The notes: a model not told the origin generated them from the letters alone. Shown: positions 17,397 through 25,798, numbered from the stretch's first letter. The stretch is 64,000 nucleotides of DNA from UBA2336 sp965227265 (GCA_965227265.1 OZ245738.1:3596001-3660000); one strand, 5' to 3'. A program made the numbers and translations.

Positions 17397-19589
17397 ATGA
17401 AAAAACTTATCCTGTTTATTGGTTGTGCTGTAACAACCTTTTCAGCCTGGTCGCAAGTAACCATTACGAATATTAATCCACCCGGAGCACCCAAGGGTGC
17501 GGAGGTAGTGATTACGGGTACAGGATTTAGTCTCACAGAGACAGAAAATAAAGTACATTTTCAAGGATCCAGTGTAGACGCTGTCGTTACAGTAAGCACT
17601 GAAACCAGTATAACCACTACAGTTCCGTCAGACGCAGTTACCGGTCCGGTAATCGTTGTCGTGAATGGGATGGATTCAGGTCCGGGCCCGATATTTTATC
17701 TTCCGCCTGTCATCACCAATTTTGATCCGGTTACGGGTAATGTAGGCACACAAGTAACAATCAACGGAGCCAATTTTTCGAGCATTTCATCTGAAAATGA
17801 AGTTAGGTTTGGTCCAGTACTTGCAACGGTGACTTTTTCTAATGCCAACCAGATTATTACGTCAGTTCCAGCAGGTGCTGTAACAGATAAGATAAGTATA
17901 AAGATTGCCGGACTTGGGACGAACACCACAACTCAATTTTTTATCGGAGCTTCAGGAACCACGCCTCCAAAAGTTGAAGCGAACTTGACGCCATTAACAA
18001 TAACTCCAAATACGGATGCTATTGTGAAAGCTCAATTCACAAGCAATACGGGTTCCGGCTTCTCAAGCACAAAGATTTACTATCGCCCGATTACAGGAAC
18101 ATCAGATGGAGAGTTCATCATTGCAGATATGCTGTTGGGGGGGCCTGATACTTATGAATTTACTGTTCCAGCAAATGGTGTAGAAGAGTTAGGTATAGAG
18201 TATAAATTTGTGATAAAGGATGGTTTGGGGATATCCAATACAGCCGCAGATCAGTCACTGAAAACAGTTCGAATCAATTACCCGGATGGTTTACCGATCA
18301 CTTCGTATCCGGCTTTTGCAGCAGGCACTACACAAAGTAGTTATCGCATCATCGCTATTCCACTCGTGCTTGAAAAAAGCAAAGTTCAGGAAGTGTTTGA
18401 AGAGTTAGGAGCTAAGGATCCATCCTTGTGGCGGCTGTTTAATTATAATGGCAGCTCTTTTGATGAGCTCTTAGGAACCTCACAAATCAGACCTGGTGAA
18501 GGATATTGGCTCATTTCAAAAAATGCAGTTACACTTAATACCGGCAAGGGTACCAGCGTTGATGTGAGTTCCGAGGATGAATTCATCCTTACGTTGAAGC
18601 CAGGTTGGAACCAAATTGGAAATCCCTATAACTTCTCCATCGCATGGGCAGACGTAATTGCTGCAAACCCAACTAACGCAACTTTTTTAGGAGGAAACAA
18701 TAGCCAATTCAGAGTGTTCAAAGGAACACTTGAGAATGTGGAGACATTAGAACCTTTCGAAGGCGGCTTTGTACGGTTCACAGGAACTACGAATACCAAT
18801 ATTATTATTCCGGTAAAAAAGAACGAAAGCATTCAAAGTGGCAGAGTATCCAGAAATCATGTAACTCAAAACTCGCTAGAGCAGCCAGCATGGGAAATAG
18901 CATTGAATCTAAAAAGCGGGAATGCAGAAAATAAATTTGGCGGCCTCGGCATGCATCCTGAAGCAAGTGACGCATTAGATTACCAGGATGATTTTACCAA
19001 TCCCAGGTTCATGGAATACCTGGAGATAACGTTTCCAAAAAAATATGCCGGTATGACCTACACAAAAGATATTGTGAGTACGCAAGAGAATTACATCTGG
19101 CAATTTGAGGTGGAGTCAAACACTCAAGCGAATGAGATAACCATGAGTTGGGATAATACGCACTTCGGAAATACCAAGACAATTTACCTTCAGGATTTGG
19201 CAACCTTGCGCTTGATTAACATGAATTTAGTCAGCACGTATGCATTTGATAAATCATTATCTAAAAATTTTAAAGTAATCTTTGGAGAGGATCAGTTTGT
19301 CAAAGAAAATTCAAACCCTGCACAAACCGTTTTGTTTGACCCATACCCCAATCCGTCACAAAATCAACGCGTATCAATCGAATATGCTGTCCCCGAAGGA
19401 GTAAACGGATCAACGCCATCACTGGAAATTTTTAATTCAATCGGACAACGAATCGTTACGGCAACACTTTCTTCCAGTCCGGGATATTCTGTATGGCATT
19501 GGGAGAATGAACCGCAACAATCCGGAACCTACTTTGTAAAACTGAAAGTCGGCAGTCAGGTGTTAGTGAAGAAAATTGTAAAGCACTAA
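17397..19589 (+). CDS. TIG/IPT-domain protein with type IX secretion sorting domain
   Basis: 730 residues. Signal peptide (1-20), two IPT/TIG beta domains (~20-180; 'PPGAPKGAEVVITGTGFS' and 'GNVGTQVTINGANFSS'), a long central beta-rich region, and a C-terminal type IX sorting domain (~650-730: 'DPYPNPSQNQRVSIEYAVPE', 'IFNSIGQRI', 'SGTYFVKLKVGSQVLVKKI'). The latter directs export across the outer membrane and surface attachment. The TIG domains suggest a binding or adhesive role. Co-linear with a caspase-like gene 20 nt downstream. Confidence 0.88.
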   Translation: MKKLILFIGCAVTTFSAWSQVTITNINPPGAPKGAEVVITGTGFSLTETENKVHFQGSSVDAVVTVSTETSITTTVPSDAVTGPVIVVVNGMDSGPGPIFYLPPVITNFDPVTGNVGTQVTINGANFSSISSENEVRFGPVLATVTFSNANQIITSVPAGAVTDKISIKIAGLGTNTTTQFFIGASGTTPPKVEANLTPLTITPNTDAIVKAQFTSNTGSGFSSTKIYYRPITGTSDGEFIIADMLLGGPDTYEFTVPANGVEELGIEYKFVIKDGLGISNTAADQSLKTVRINYPDGLPITSYPAFAAGTTQSSYRIIAIPLVLEKSKVQEVFEELGAKDPSLWRLFNYNGSSFDELLGTSQIRPGEGYWLISKNAVTLNTGKGTSVDVSSEDEFILTLKPGWNQIGNPYNFSIAWADVIAANPTNATFLGGNNSQFRVFKGTLENVETLEPFEGGFVRFTGTTNTNIIIPVKKNESIQSGRVSRNHVTQNSLEQPAWEIALNLKSGNAENKFGGLGMHPEASDALDYQDDFTNPRFMEYLEITFPKKYAGMTYTKDIVSTQENYIWQFEVESNTQANEITMSWDNTHFGNTKTIYLQDLATLRLINMNLVSTYAFDKSLSKNFKVIFGEDQFVKENSNPAQTVLFDPYPNPSQNQRVSIEYAVPEGVNGSTPSLEIFNSIGQRIVTATLSSSPGYSVWHWENEPQQSGTYFVKLKVGSQVLVKKIVKH

Positions 19590-19609
19590 CGCATATTAAA
19601 ATACAAGAA

Positions 19610-20473
19610 ATGAAAAGGATAATTTTGTTACCGCTTCTTCTCCTGTCGCTTGTGAGTTTTTCACAAACCATAAAAGGAAAGTCAAATACTATTTCTGTGG
19701 ACTATAACGATGCTTCCTTGATTGCATCCGATGGAATTCCGAAAAACAAGCGAAAGAACAAGGCCTTGATTATGGGAGTTTCCAATTATCGGTACGAAGG
19801 CCCGGGCCTTCAATCGCTTGATAATCCGGTGAAAGATGCACAGATGCTGTACGATATGCTGACGCTAAACTATGCTTTCGAACCAGAAAACGTGGTGTTA
19901 TTAAAAGACCCTACACGGCAATCCATTATTGATGCACTCGATAAACTGGCAGATGAAACTACTGAGAATGATAACGTACTCGTGTTTTATGCAGGACATG
20001 GGGTCTGGGATAAACAAAAGGAATTGGGCTATTGGCTGCCTTCCGATGCAGACATCAACAGCAAGAGCGCGTGGATTGCCAACAGCCAGATAAAGGATTA
20101 CCTCAGCAGTAACGTGATCCGCTCGAAGCATACACTACTTATAACGGATGCATGTTTTGGGGGAAGCATTTTTAAAAGCCGCAGCGTAACAGCACAGTCA
20201 GCCATGCGGATATTTGAACTCTACCGTGAACCCAGCAGAAAAGCTATGACTAGCGGAAACCTCAGCGCAGTTCCGGATAAAAGCATTTTTATACAACAAC
20301 TATTACAAAAGCTTGGTGATAATGAAGAAGAGTTTTTACCCGCACAACAGCTTTTCGCGCGCATTTACGAACCGATTATTAATAATGCCTCGACCAGTCC
20401 CGTATATGGTGTAATTCAGGGAGCAGGTGATGGTGGTGGCGACTTCATTTTTGTGAAGAAGGAACCAAAATAA
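19610..20473 (+). CDS. Secreted caspase-like (C14) peptidase
   Basis: 287 residues. Signal peptide 1-19 ('LLLLSLVSFSQ'). The caspase p20-like fold starts at 'KALIMGVSNYRYEG' (~51-64); the catalytic dyad is visible as His130 in 'FYAGHGVW' and Cys182 in 'LLITDACFGG'. Most bacterial caspase homologues cleave after Arg or Lys and many are cytoplasmic; this one should leave the cytoplasm. The natural guess is that it processes, or is regulated by, the two secreted proteins encoded just upstream. No death-effector partner is evident. Confidence 0.92.
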   Translation: MKRIILLPLLLLSLVSFSQTIKGKSNTISVDYNDASLIASDGIPKNKRKNKALIMGVSNYRYEGPGLQSLDNPVKDAQMLYDMLTLNYAFEPENVVLLKDPTRQSIIDALDKLADETTENDNVLVFYAGHGVWDKQKELGYWLPSDADINSKSAWIANSQIKDYLSSNVIRSKHTLLITDACFGGSIFKSRSVTAQSAMRIFELYREPSRKAMTSGNLSAVPDKSIFIQQLLQKLGDNEEEFLPAQQLFARIYEPIINNASTSPVYGVIQGAGDGGGDFIFVKKEPK

Positions 20474-20513
20474 ATGGACTAACGAAATTATTATAAGCTT
20501 CAGACGTTGTCGA

Positions 20514-20597
20514 CCAACGTTTGTGTTTATGACGTTGTGTTGCTAAAAATAATAAACGTCAGACCGATAACACAATGGCATAAACACTTTGTTGTGG
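20514..20597 (-). repeat. attC-like imperfect hairpin
   Basis: Left arm 20514-20541 and right arm 20569-20597 pair through two perfect blocks, GTGTTTATG/CATAAACAC (20523-20531 with 20579-20587) and TTGTGTT/AACACAA (20535-20541 with 20569-20575), separated by a 3-nt unpaired step, plus a looser outer CCAAC/GTTGTGG pairing. The loop is 27 nt. Paired blocks broken by small unpaired steps, just downstream of a gene's stop codon, are the layout of integron attC sites. The R-box consensus is only partly met. Confidence 0.55.
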
Positions 20598-20607
20598 GCT
20601 GCCGCGC

Positions 20608-21126
20608 TTACACTGCTTTTTTTATTTTCTCAAAAACGACTGTCAGATATTTGTCGTATGTGTTCGTGATGTCAACGTTGTAATTATCCAAAACCCTCTT
20701 TAATATTTTGTCTTTAAAGTCGCTTGGATTTTCGTCCCCTTCTAATGATTCGAAGTTGGCCAAACTGCTCTCGTCTGAAACAAAACAGTCATAATAGTTC
20801 AATCTCAAAATTTTTTCAAAGAATTCAACTGCAATGTCTTCGTAGGGTTCAATCTCACTCGTCAAAGCAAACCTTAATGGAACCTTTGTACCTGGTCTTG
20901 GTAATTCATTATTGTCTTTAAATAGTTTAAAATTTTCTTTTAGGTCTTCAAATGCCTTTTCCTTTGTCTCACCATGTCCTACCATTCCAGCCCATTCCTT
21001 GACTAATGCTCCAAATCTTATTTTACTTTCGCCTTCATTGTCGATAGTGTAAATCTTTATTGGATAGTCTTCAATATCCCAGTCTTGTTTAAAATAAGAA
21101 CTCAGTCGTTTAACTATTCTGTCCAT
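20608..21126 (-). CDS. HicB-like small protein, cassette-borne
   Basis: 172 residues. Residues ~37-66 ('FGALVKEWAGMVGHGETKEK') look like the partial RNase-H fold of HicB antitoxins (an 'ALVxEWxGxxxxGxTxxxAxxxL' pattern). No HicA toxin is next to it and no DNA-binding domain is obvious; the C-terminal ~100 residues are acidic and unrecognised. It is AT-rich relative to its neighbours and bounded immediately on both sides by an inverted repeat that reaches into its stop codon. An orphan antitoxin-like or defence-related cassette protein is possible, but its function is unknown. Confidence 0.75.
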   Translation of the reverse strand: MDRIVKRLSSYFKQDWDIEDYPIKIYTIDNEGESKIRFGALVKEWAGMVGHGETKEKAFEDLKENFKLFKDNNELPRPGTKVPLRFALTSEIEPYEDIAVEFFEKILRLNYYDCFVSDESSLANFESLEGDENPSDFKDKILKRVLDNYNVDITNTYDKYLTVVFEKIKKAV

Positions 21127-21200
21127 TGTCTTCTGTCAAGCGCGGTTGCCTACAACGTCTAGTTATAAGCCATGATATATCCTAATTTTCTTATTATGTA

Positions 21201-21935
21201 CTACGCTAACCTCTTCGCTACCTCATCCCAATTCACCACATTCCACCAGTTGGTAACGTATTCGTTCCGCTTGTTCTGATACTTTAAATAATAGGCATGT
21301 TCCCAAACATCCAACCCCAATAGCGGTGTTCCCCTAACTTCAGCGGTATCCATTAATGGATTATCCTGGTTAGGAGTTGACGTTACCTGTAACTTACCGG
21401 AAGAATCTTTCACTAACCAAACCCAACCCGAACCAAATCTTGCTAATGCTGCAGCATTAAATTGTTCAATGAATTTTGGTACGGAGCCAAACGACCCATC
21501 AATAGCCGCAACAACTTTACCGTAAGGCGTTCCGCTTGCGCCTGGCTTCATTACCTGCCAGAAGAAATTATGATTCCACGCACCGCCTGCGTTGTTGCGC
21601 ACTTTCGCGGAAAGCTTAGAAGCATTGTCAAAAAATTCCTTTTCGGATTGATATGTAATCTTCTCAGCAACGATGGCCTCGTTAACATTTTTAATATAAG
21701 TCGCATGGTGCTTCGTGTAATGGATGTCCATGGTCATCGCATCAATGCTGGGCTCAAGTGCACTCTTTTCATACGGCAATGGAATTTGTTTGAACTCAAA
21801 AGCTGTTGCCGGATTAAATTCACCGTGAGGATGTGTATGGGCTAACGCGGTTTCAAAAATTAATGTTGAACCAACGGTTGTTGCAATCGTTGCTTTGAGC
21901 GAATCGCTCATGAATTTTCTGCGTGATGTTTTCAT
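21201..21935 (-). CDS. Exported Fe/Mn superoxide dismutase
   Basis: 244 residues from the ATG at 21935, chosen because it gives the Tat-like signal 'MKTSRRKFMSDSLKA'; the frame is open further upstream with no family similarity. Metal ligands are all present: His72 ('HYTKHHATY'), His122 ('NHNFFW'), Asp209 and His213 ('LDVWEHAYY'). It converts superoxide to peroxide and oxygen. Tat export would place a folded, metallated enzyme in the periplasm. Iron versus manganese preference cannot be settled from these motifs. It is divergent from the oxygenase gene. Confidence 0.94.
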   Translation of the reverse strand: MKTSRRKFMSDSLKATIATTVGSTLIFETALAHTHPHGEFNPATAFEFKQIPLPYEKSALEPSIDAMTMDIHYTKHHATYIKNVNEAIVAEKITYQSEKEFFDNASKLSAKVRNNAGGAWNHNFFWQVMKPGASGTPYGKVVAAIDGSFGSVPKFIEQFNAAALARFGSGWVWLVKDSSGKLQVTSTPNQDNPLMDTAEVRGTPLLGLDVWEHAYYLKYQNKRNEYVTNWWNVVNWDEVAKRLA

Positions 21936-22053
21936 GGTTGTAACTTTTTTGTAATGTACCCGAACTACTACTTTCAGAGCAGGGCTTCCATAGGCGAGGT
22001 TAGTAAAGTTAACCAAAAAATATTTAGCTTGCAGCAACCAATCGACTGACGTT

Positions 22054-23028
22054 ATGAGCGAAACCTTATATCACTCAATCCCCTCGCTTGACCTGGCAGA
22101 TTTCTATGACGGAGATCCCGCTAAGAAAACAAAATTCGTAGCCGATTTAGGTGCAGCCTACAATAGCATCGGCTTTGTTGCGATTCGCAATCACTATCTC
22201 ACAGACGATCTTTCGGATAAGCTCTATACCGCGGTAAAAAAATTCTACGCGTTACCGGAAGATGTTAAGAAGAAGTATGAAATACCCGGTCTTGCCGGAC
22301 AGCGCGGATATATCGGTAAAGGGAAAGAACACGCAAAGGGTCGAAACACAGGCGACTTAAAAGAATTTTATCACGTTGGCCAGGAGGTGACCGATGGCGA
22401 TCCAATCAAAAAAGAATACCCCGACAACGTTTGGCCGAAGGAAGTGCCTGAGCTTAAAGAAATAGCGTTGGAAGTTTACCGCAGGCTTGAGAAAACAGGC
22501 ACGCACATGCTGCGCGCGATAGCATTGTACCTTAATCTTCCGGAAACATATTTTGATTCACGTGTTAAGCACGGCAATAGCATTCTTCGTCCCATCCATT
22601 ATTATCCGATTGAAGATCCGGATTCTGTGCCAGCCGATGCTGTTCGTGCAGCCGAACACGGTGACATCAACCTGATCACGTTATTGATGGGTGCAAGTGC
22701 CGATGGTTTACAAGTGCTTCGCAGAGATGGAAAATGGATTCCGATTACTGCGTTGCCGGATCAATTGGTGGTTAATGTTGGAGACATGCTGGAGCGCCAC
22801 ACCAACAAAAAATTAAAATCAACAATCCATCGTGTAGTAAATCCGCCACGCGAAAAGATGAACACTCCGCGATATTCAATCCCATTCTTTATGCATCCGC
22901 GGTCTGAAATGGATCTTACCTGTTTGCCAAGCTGCATAGATTCAGAACATCCAAAATTGTTTGAAGATATTACCGCTGGTGCATTCCTCGATCAGCGTTT
23001 GGCCGAGATCGGACTGAAGAAAAAGTAA
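22054..23028 (+). CDS. 2OG-Fe(II)/isopenicillin-N-synthase-family oxygenase
   Basis: 324 residues. A DIOX_N-type N-terminal region ('SIPSLDLADFYDGD') precedes the jelly-roll core. Iron ligands are His202 and Asp204 ('EHGDINLITLL') and His259 ('KSTIHRVVNPP'), and 'RYSIPFF' supplies the Arg-x-Ser that binds the 2-oxo acid. It should hydroxylate or oxidise a small molecule using Fe(II) and oxygen; substrate unknown. The chromate transporter gene begins 6 nt after its stop, so the two are likely one transcript. Confidence 0.9.
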   Translation: MSETLYHSIPSLDLADFYDGDPAKKTKFVADLGAAYNSIGFVAIRNHYLTDDLSDKLYTAVKKFYALPEDVKKKYEIPGLAGQRGYIGKGKEHAKGRNTGDLKEFYHVGQEVTDGDPIKKEYPDNVWPKEVPELKEIALEVYRRLEKTGTHMLRAIALYLNLPETYFDSRVKHGNSILRPIHYYPIEDPDSVPADAVRAAEHGDINLITLLMGASADGLQVLRRDGKWIPITALPDQLVVNVGDMLERHTNKKLKSTIHRVVNPPREKMNTPRYSIPFFMHPRSEMDLTCLPSCIDSEHPKLFEDITAGAFLDQRLAEIGLKKK

Positions 23029-23034
23029 GCGAAC

Positions 23035-24267
23035 TTGTATCAGCAAGTCCGATATGGTGTTTTCCTGCGAGATGTTCTCATGCTTGCGGTTACAACATTT
23101 GGCGGCCCGCAAGCACACCTTGCGCACTTTCAAAAAATTCTTGTTACAAAAAGAAATTATCTCTCGGAAGCAGATTTGATGGAGCTTAATTCGCTTTGCC
23201 AGATTCTACCGGGCCCGAGTTCAACACAAACATTGGTTGCAGTAGGATATAAGATAGGAGGCACAAATCTTGCCTACTTAACACTTCTTATCTGGACGTT
23301 GCCTTCTGTTATCTTCATGACGATCATGGCGATTTCACTTTTCGATATTGAGCAAAAGAATTGGTCACTAGAGTTTACGCGCTTCATCCAGCCGATGGCA
23401 GTAGGGTTTGTGAGTTATGCTGCATATTCGATCAGTGTAAAAACGGTGAATACAAAAACCGGTCTCAGCTTGATGATCATGGCAGCTGTTACTTCTTATT
23501 TCATTCAGACTCCATTTATTTTCCCCGCCATTCTCTTTGTTGCGGGTTTGATTAGCGCGTTAAAATTCAAAGCTCAACCTAAAGAGGAAAAAAAGAAGAT
23601 TAACATTTTATGGTCTAACCTAATACTTTGGCTGGGCGTATTGGTTTTCGCTGCATTGTTAGGCTGGGCAACAAAAAGCATTCCGCAGGTTACCCGACCA
23701 ATACGGTTGTTTGAAAACTTTTATCGTAACGGAAGTCTTGTGTTCGGTGGAGGGCAGGTGCTTGCGCCCATGTTGTATACAGAGTTTGTAAAAAAAGATT
23801 CTACAGAAGAACATGTAAGACCGGTTGAGTTTACCAAGAAAGCTTACCTCAATCATGATGAGTTCCTGACGGGCTATGCTATTGTACAAACGTTGCCCGG
23901 ACCGGTATTTGCCTTCAGTGCTTTCATTGGTTCACTGTCTATGCGTGAGTATGGAACCTTTGGTGAAATTATGGGTGCGTTCATGTCGGCACTTGGAATT
24001 TTTCTGCCGGGTACGTTCTTGATATTCTTTGTGATTCGATTTTGGGATAGCCTTAAAAAGTATCGAGCTATACGTGCTTCTCTGGAAGGGATTACTGCCG
24101 CAAGTGCCGGATTAATTGCAGCTTCTGCTATTATCCTGTTTCAGCCACTTGATAATACGTTTATGAATTTTGCTTTTACAATCGGAACGTTCTGCCTGCT
24201 GGCTTTTACCCGAATACCTTCTCCATTTATAATTCTAGGGGGTCTTGCACTCGGATTGATCTTATAA
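23035..24267 (+). CDS. chrA: Chromate transporter (ChrA/CHR family)
   Basis: 410 residues, about ten membrane segments arranged as two homologous halves. The first half carries 'TFGGPQAHLAHFQ' and 'CQILPGPSSTQT', the second 'VFGGGQVLAPM' and 'QTLPGPVFAFS', the CHR signatures. The family expels chromate from the cytoplasm by proton antiport, though some members may act on other anions such as sulfate. Start is a TTG at 23035, which preserves the conserved 'FLRDVLML' N-terminus; no ATG fits. Confidence 0.92.
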   Translation: MYQQVRYGVFLRDVLMLAVTTFGGPQAHLAHFQKILVTKRNYLSEADLMELNSLCQILPGPSSTQTLVAVGYKIGGTNLAYLTLLIWTLPSVIFMTIMAISLFDIEQKNWSLEFTRFIQPMAVGFVSYAAYSISVKTVNTKTGLSLMIMAAVTSYFIQTPFIFPAILFVAGLISALKFKAQPKEEKKKINILWSNLILWLGVLVFAALLGWATKSIPQVTRPIRLFENFYRNGSLVFGGGQVLAPMLYTEFVKKDSTEEHVRPVEFTKKAYLNHDEFLTGYAIVQTLPGPVFAFSAFIGSLSMREYGTFGEIMGAFMSALGIFLPGTFLIFFVIRFWDSLKKYRAIRASLEGITAASAGLIAASAIILFQPLDNTFMNFAFTIGTFCLLAFTRIPSPFIILGGLALGLIL

Positions 24268-24268
24268 T

Positions 24269-24985
24269 CTATTTGCGATTTCCGAAGAAGACCGCTATGA
24301 AAAGAGTAGGATAGGCTGAATAATTTTCTGCCTTTGCCATCATATCAATTTTTCGGGTATATAGATCAAGTAAGACACCGGCTTCGAAACCGGTTACCTG
24401 GCTTTTAAAAATTCCTAGCTCAAAATTAAGCGCTGCCTTTATATTCAGGCCGGGAACAATTTTTGATTCGCCTAACCCCTGGAATAAACGACCCGGTCCA
24501 TTTATCTGGCCTTTTGTCATATCTTCATTATATTGTTTTCTCACAATGAGAGCGTCCTGCTGGTATTCGACATAATAAGGAGCCTCAATACCAATACTCG
24601 GACCGGCTGCAAACACCGCTTTTATTTCAACACCTTGCTGCGGAGCTTTTTTGAATAAGATTAGATCACGTCCATATTGAAGTCTGAAGGTGTAGAGATA
24701 GTTTTTTTTCCCGAAGGTGAAAAAGTTGCCGTACTGAGAAGTATAACGAACTTCCTGCGGATGCCGCACATTCATGATCTCAAGCCCAAAGGTTTGTAAC
24801 ATCCGATCGGTCATCTTAAACGATTTCTTAAACACAAATCCACCGATTAAACCTCCGGAAGTATTTTTATTGATACCCCAGGTAAATTCAGTTTCATATT
24901 CATACCCGTCCTGCACCTGAGCAAATGTTGCCACGCAAGGGACTAATAGAAAAATGGAAACCGCTAAAAATTTATTCAACCGCAT
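24269..24985 (-). CDS. Predicted outer-membrane beta-barrel protein, function unknown
   Basis: 238 residues. Signal peptide at ~1-22 ('FLLVPCVATFAQ'). The rest alternates polar and hydrophobic residues with many aromatic girdles ('YTFRLQYGRDLILFKK', 'AGPSIGIEAPYYVEY') and ends in an aromatic-rich 'YPTLFIAVFFGN', as in small Bacteroidota barrels. The promoter side carries a 16-bp palindrome shared with the divergent osmC-type gene. No family is recognised. Confidence 0.72.
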   Translation of the reverse strand: MRLNKFLAVSIFLLVPCVATFAQVQDGYEYETEFTWGINKNTSGGLIGGFVFKKSFKMTDRMLQTFGLEIMNVRHPQEVRYTSQYGNFFTFGKKNYLYTFRLQYGRDLILFKKAPQQGVEIKAVFAAGPSIGIEAPYYVEYQQDALIVRKQYNEDMTKGQINGPGRLFQGLGESKIVPGLNIKAALNFELGIFKSQVTGFEAGVLLDLYTRKIDMMAKAENYSAYPTLFIAVFFGNRK

Positions 24986-25003
24986 GATCCTTCCGGTAAC
25001 TTT

Positions 25004-25019
25004 CCTCTAAATTTAGAGG
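25004..25019. promoter_or_regulatory. 16-bp perfect palindrome in a divergent promoter region
   Basis: CCTCTAAATTTAGAGG is a perfect 16-nt palindrome between the barrel gene (minus) and the OsmC gene (plus). Its core TAAATTTA resembles a -7 box on either strand and lies 23 nt upstream of the barrel ATG. GGTAAC repeats flank it at 24995 and 25026. It may be an operator for a dimeric regulator. Confidence 0.4.
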
Positions 25020-25054
25020 CTTTTAAGGTAACGTAAAAAAATGACTTACGGTAT

Positions 25055-25459
25055 ATGACTACACTTACTTCCATTTATAAAGGCGCTTTGCGCACCGAAA
25101 ACACCCATACCCGGTCAGGCCAGGTGGTTATTACCGATGCTCCGGTGGATAATAAGGGTAAAGGAGAGGCTTTCAGTCCTACCGATTTGGTTTGCACAGC
25201 GCTGAGCGGGTGCATGCTAACCACGATGGCTATTCTCGCGGATCGTGAAAATATTGATCTCACCGGCATGAAAACGGAAGTCATTAAAATTATGGGCGCC
25301 AACCCCAGAAAGATTGCTGAGATTCAAATTGTTATTTCTCATCCCGGATTAAAAGCTACGCCTGAACAGCTGGATAAGCTTAAACACGCAGCACATACAT
25401 GCCCGGTTGCATTAAGCCTCCACGAATCGGTGAAGCAAACGGTAGCGTTTAACTTTTAA
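25055..25459 (+). CDS. OsmC/Ohr-family peroxidase-like protein
   Basis: 134 residues, a single OsmC domain. The two redox cysteines are visible as Cys53 in 'LSGCMLTTMA' and Cys116 in 'AAHTCPVALSL'. The family reduces organic hydroperoxides with a dithiol mechanism. 'GEAFSPTDLVCTALSG' matches the family's entry to the first active-site helix. Its 3' end overlaps the convergent bacilliredoxin gene by 11 nt, putting two thiol-redox genes side by side. Confidence 0.92.
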   Translation: MTTLTSIYKGALRTENTHTRSGQVVITDAPVDNKGKGEAFSPTDLVCTALSGCMLTTMAILADRENIDLTGMKTEVIKIMGANPRKIAEIQIVISHPGLKATPEQLDKLKHAAHTCPVALSLHESVKQTVAFNF

Positions 25460-25790
25460 CTTTTTCTCGGATTTCGTTAAAATCGATTCCGTAATGCGAG
25501 TTGTCATAGACAGATTTTCCTTTGCGTATAATAAGAATCTGTGGCGACTGATGTTCAACCTGGAATTGATCAGCGATGGCGTTTGATATGTTGCGGTAAG
25601 TAATCAAATCCAGAAAGTAAGTCTTGACATTCGGCACTTCAGCTTCCTTCCAGTTACGCTCTAAACGATCTAATGCTGCCCGACTAATGTTACAACGAGT
25701 ACTGTGTTTGAAGATGAGGATATTTTTATCAGCCGATTCGTCAATGATCTGATTCAACTGTTCAGGATGTTCAAGATAATTCCAGTTCAT
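25449..25790 (-). CDS. ytxJ: Bacillithiol-system monothiol protein YtxJ
   Basis: 113 residues, thioredoxin-like fold of the YtxJ (DUF2847) family. The active site 'FKHSTRCNISRAA' holds a single cysteine (Cys33), and 'HQSPQILIIRKGK' supplies the cis-proline loop. Proteins of this type are thought to remove bacillithiol from modified proteins. The bacillithiol synthesis gene bshC is in the same window at 58979-60583, which supports this call. It lies 8 nt upstream of the large repeat protein gene's far end on the same strand, but the repeat gene itself is transcribed into it from 28498. Confidence 0.92.
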   Translation of the reverse strand: MNWNYLEHPEQLNQIIDESADKNILIFKHSTRCNISRAALDRLERNWKEAEVPNVKTYFLDLITYRNISNAIADQFQVEHQSPQILIIRKGKSVYDNSHYGIDFNEIREKVKS

Positions 25791-25798
25791 ACAAAGTC

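Larger units (their letters stand above)
20491..21168 (-). mobile_element. Inverted-repeat-bounded unit carrying one gene (integron-cassette-like)
   Basis: Outer arms: TTATAA plus AGACGTTGT on the plus strand at 20491-20510, and the same on the minus strand at 21168-21152. Inner arms hug the gene: GTTGTGGGCTGCCGCGCTT (plus, 20591-20609) against GTTGTAGGCAACCGCGCTT (minus, 21156-21138), 16 of 19 identical. If the DNA between two G/TT points (minus-strand orientation, near 21156 and 20518) is removed, the flanks rejoin as TTATAA-CT-AGACGTTG-GTCGA-CAACGTCT-GAAGC-TTATAA, a hairpin with an 8-bp perfect stem. That is what insertion of a cassette into a folded target would leave. No integrase or transposase is in the window, so mobility is inferred. 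Confidence 0.6.
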
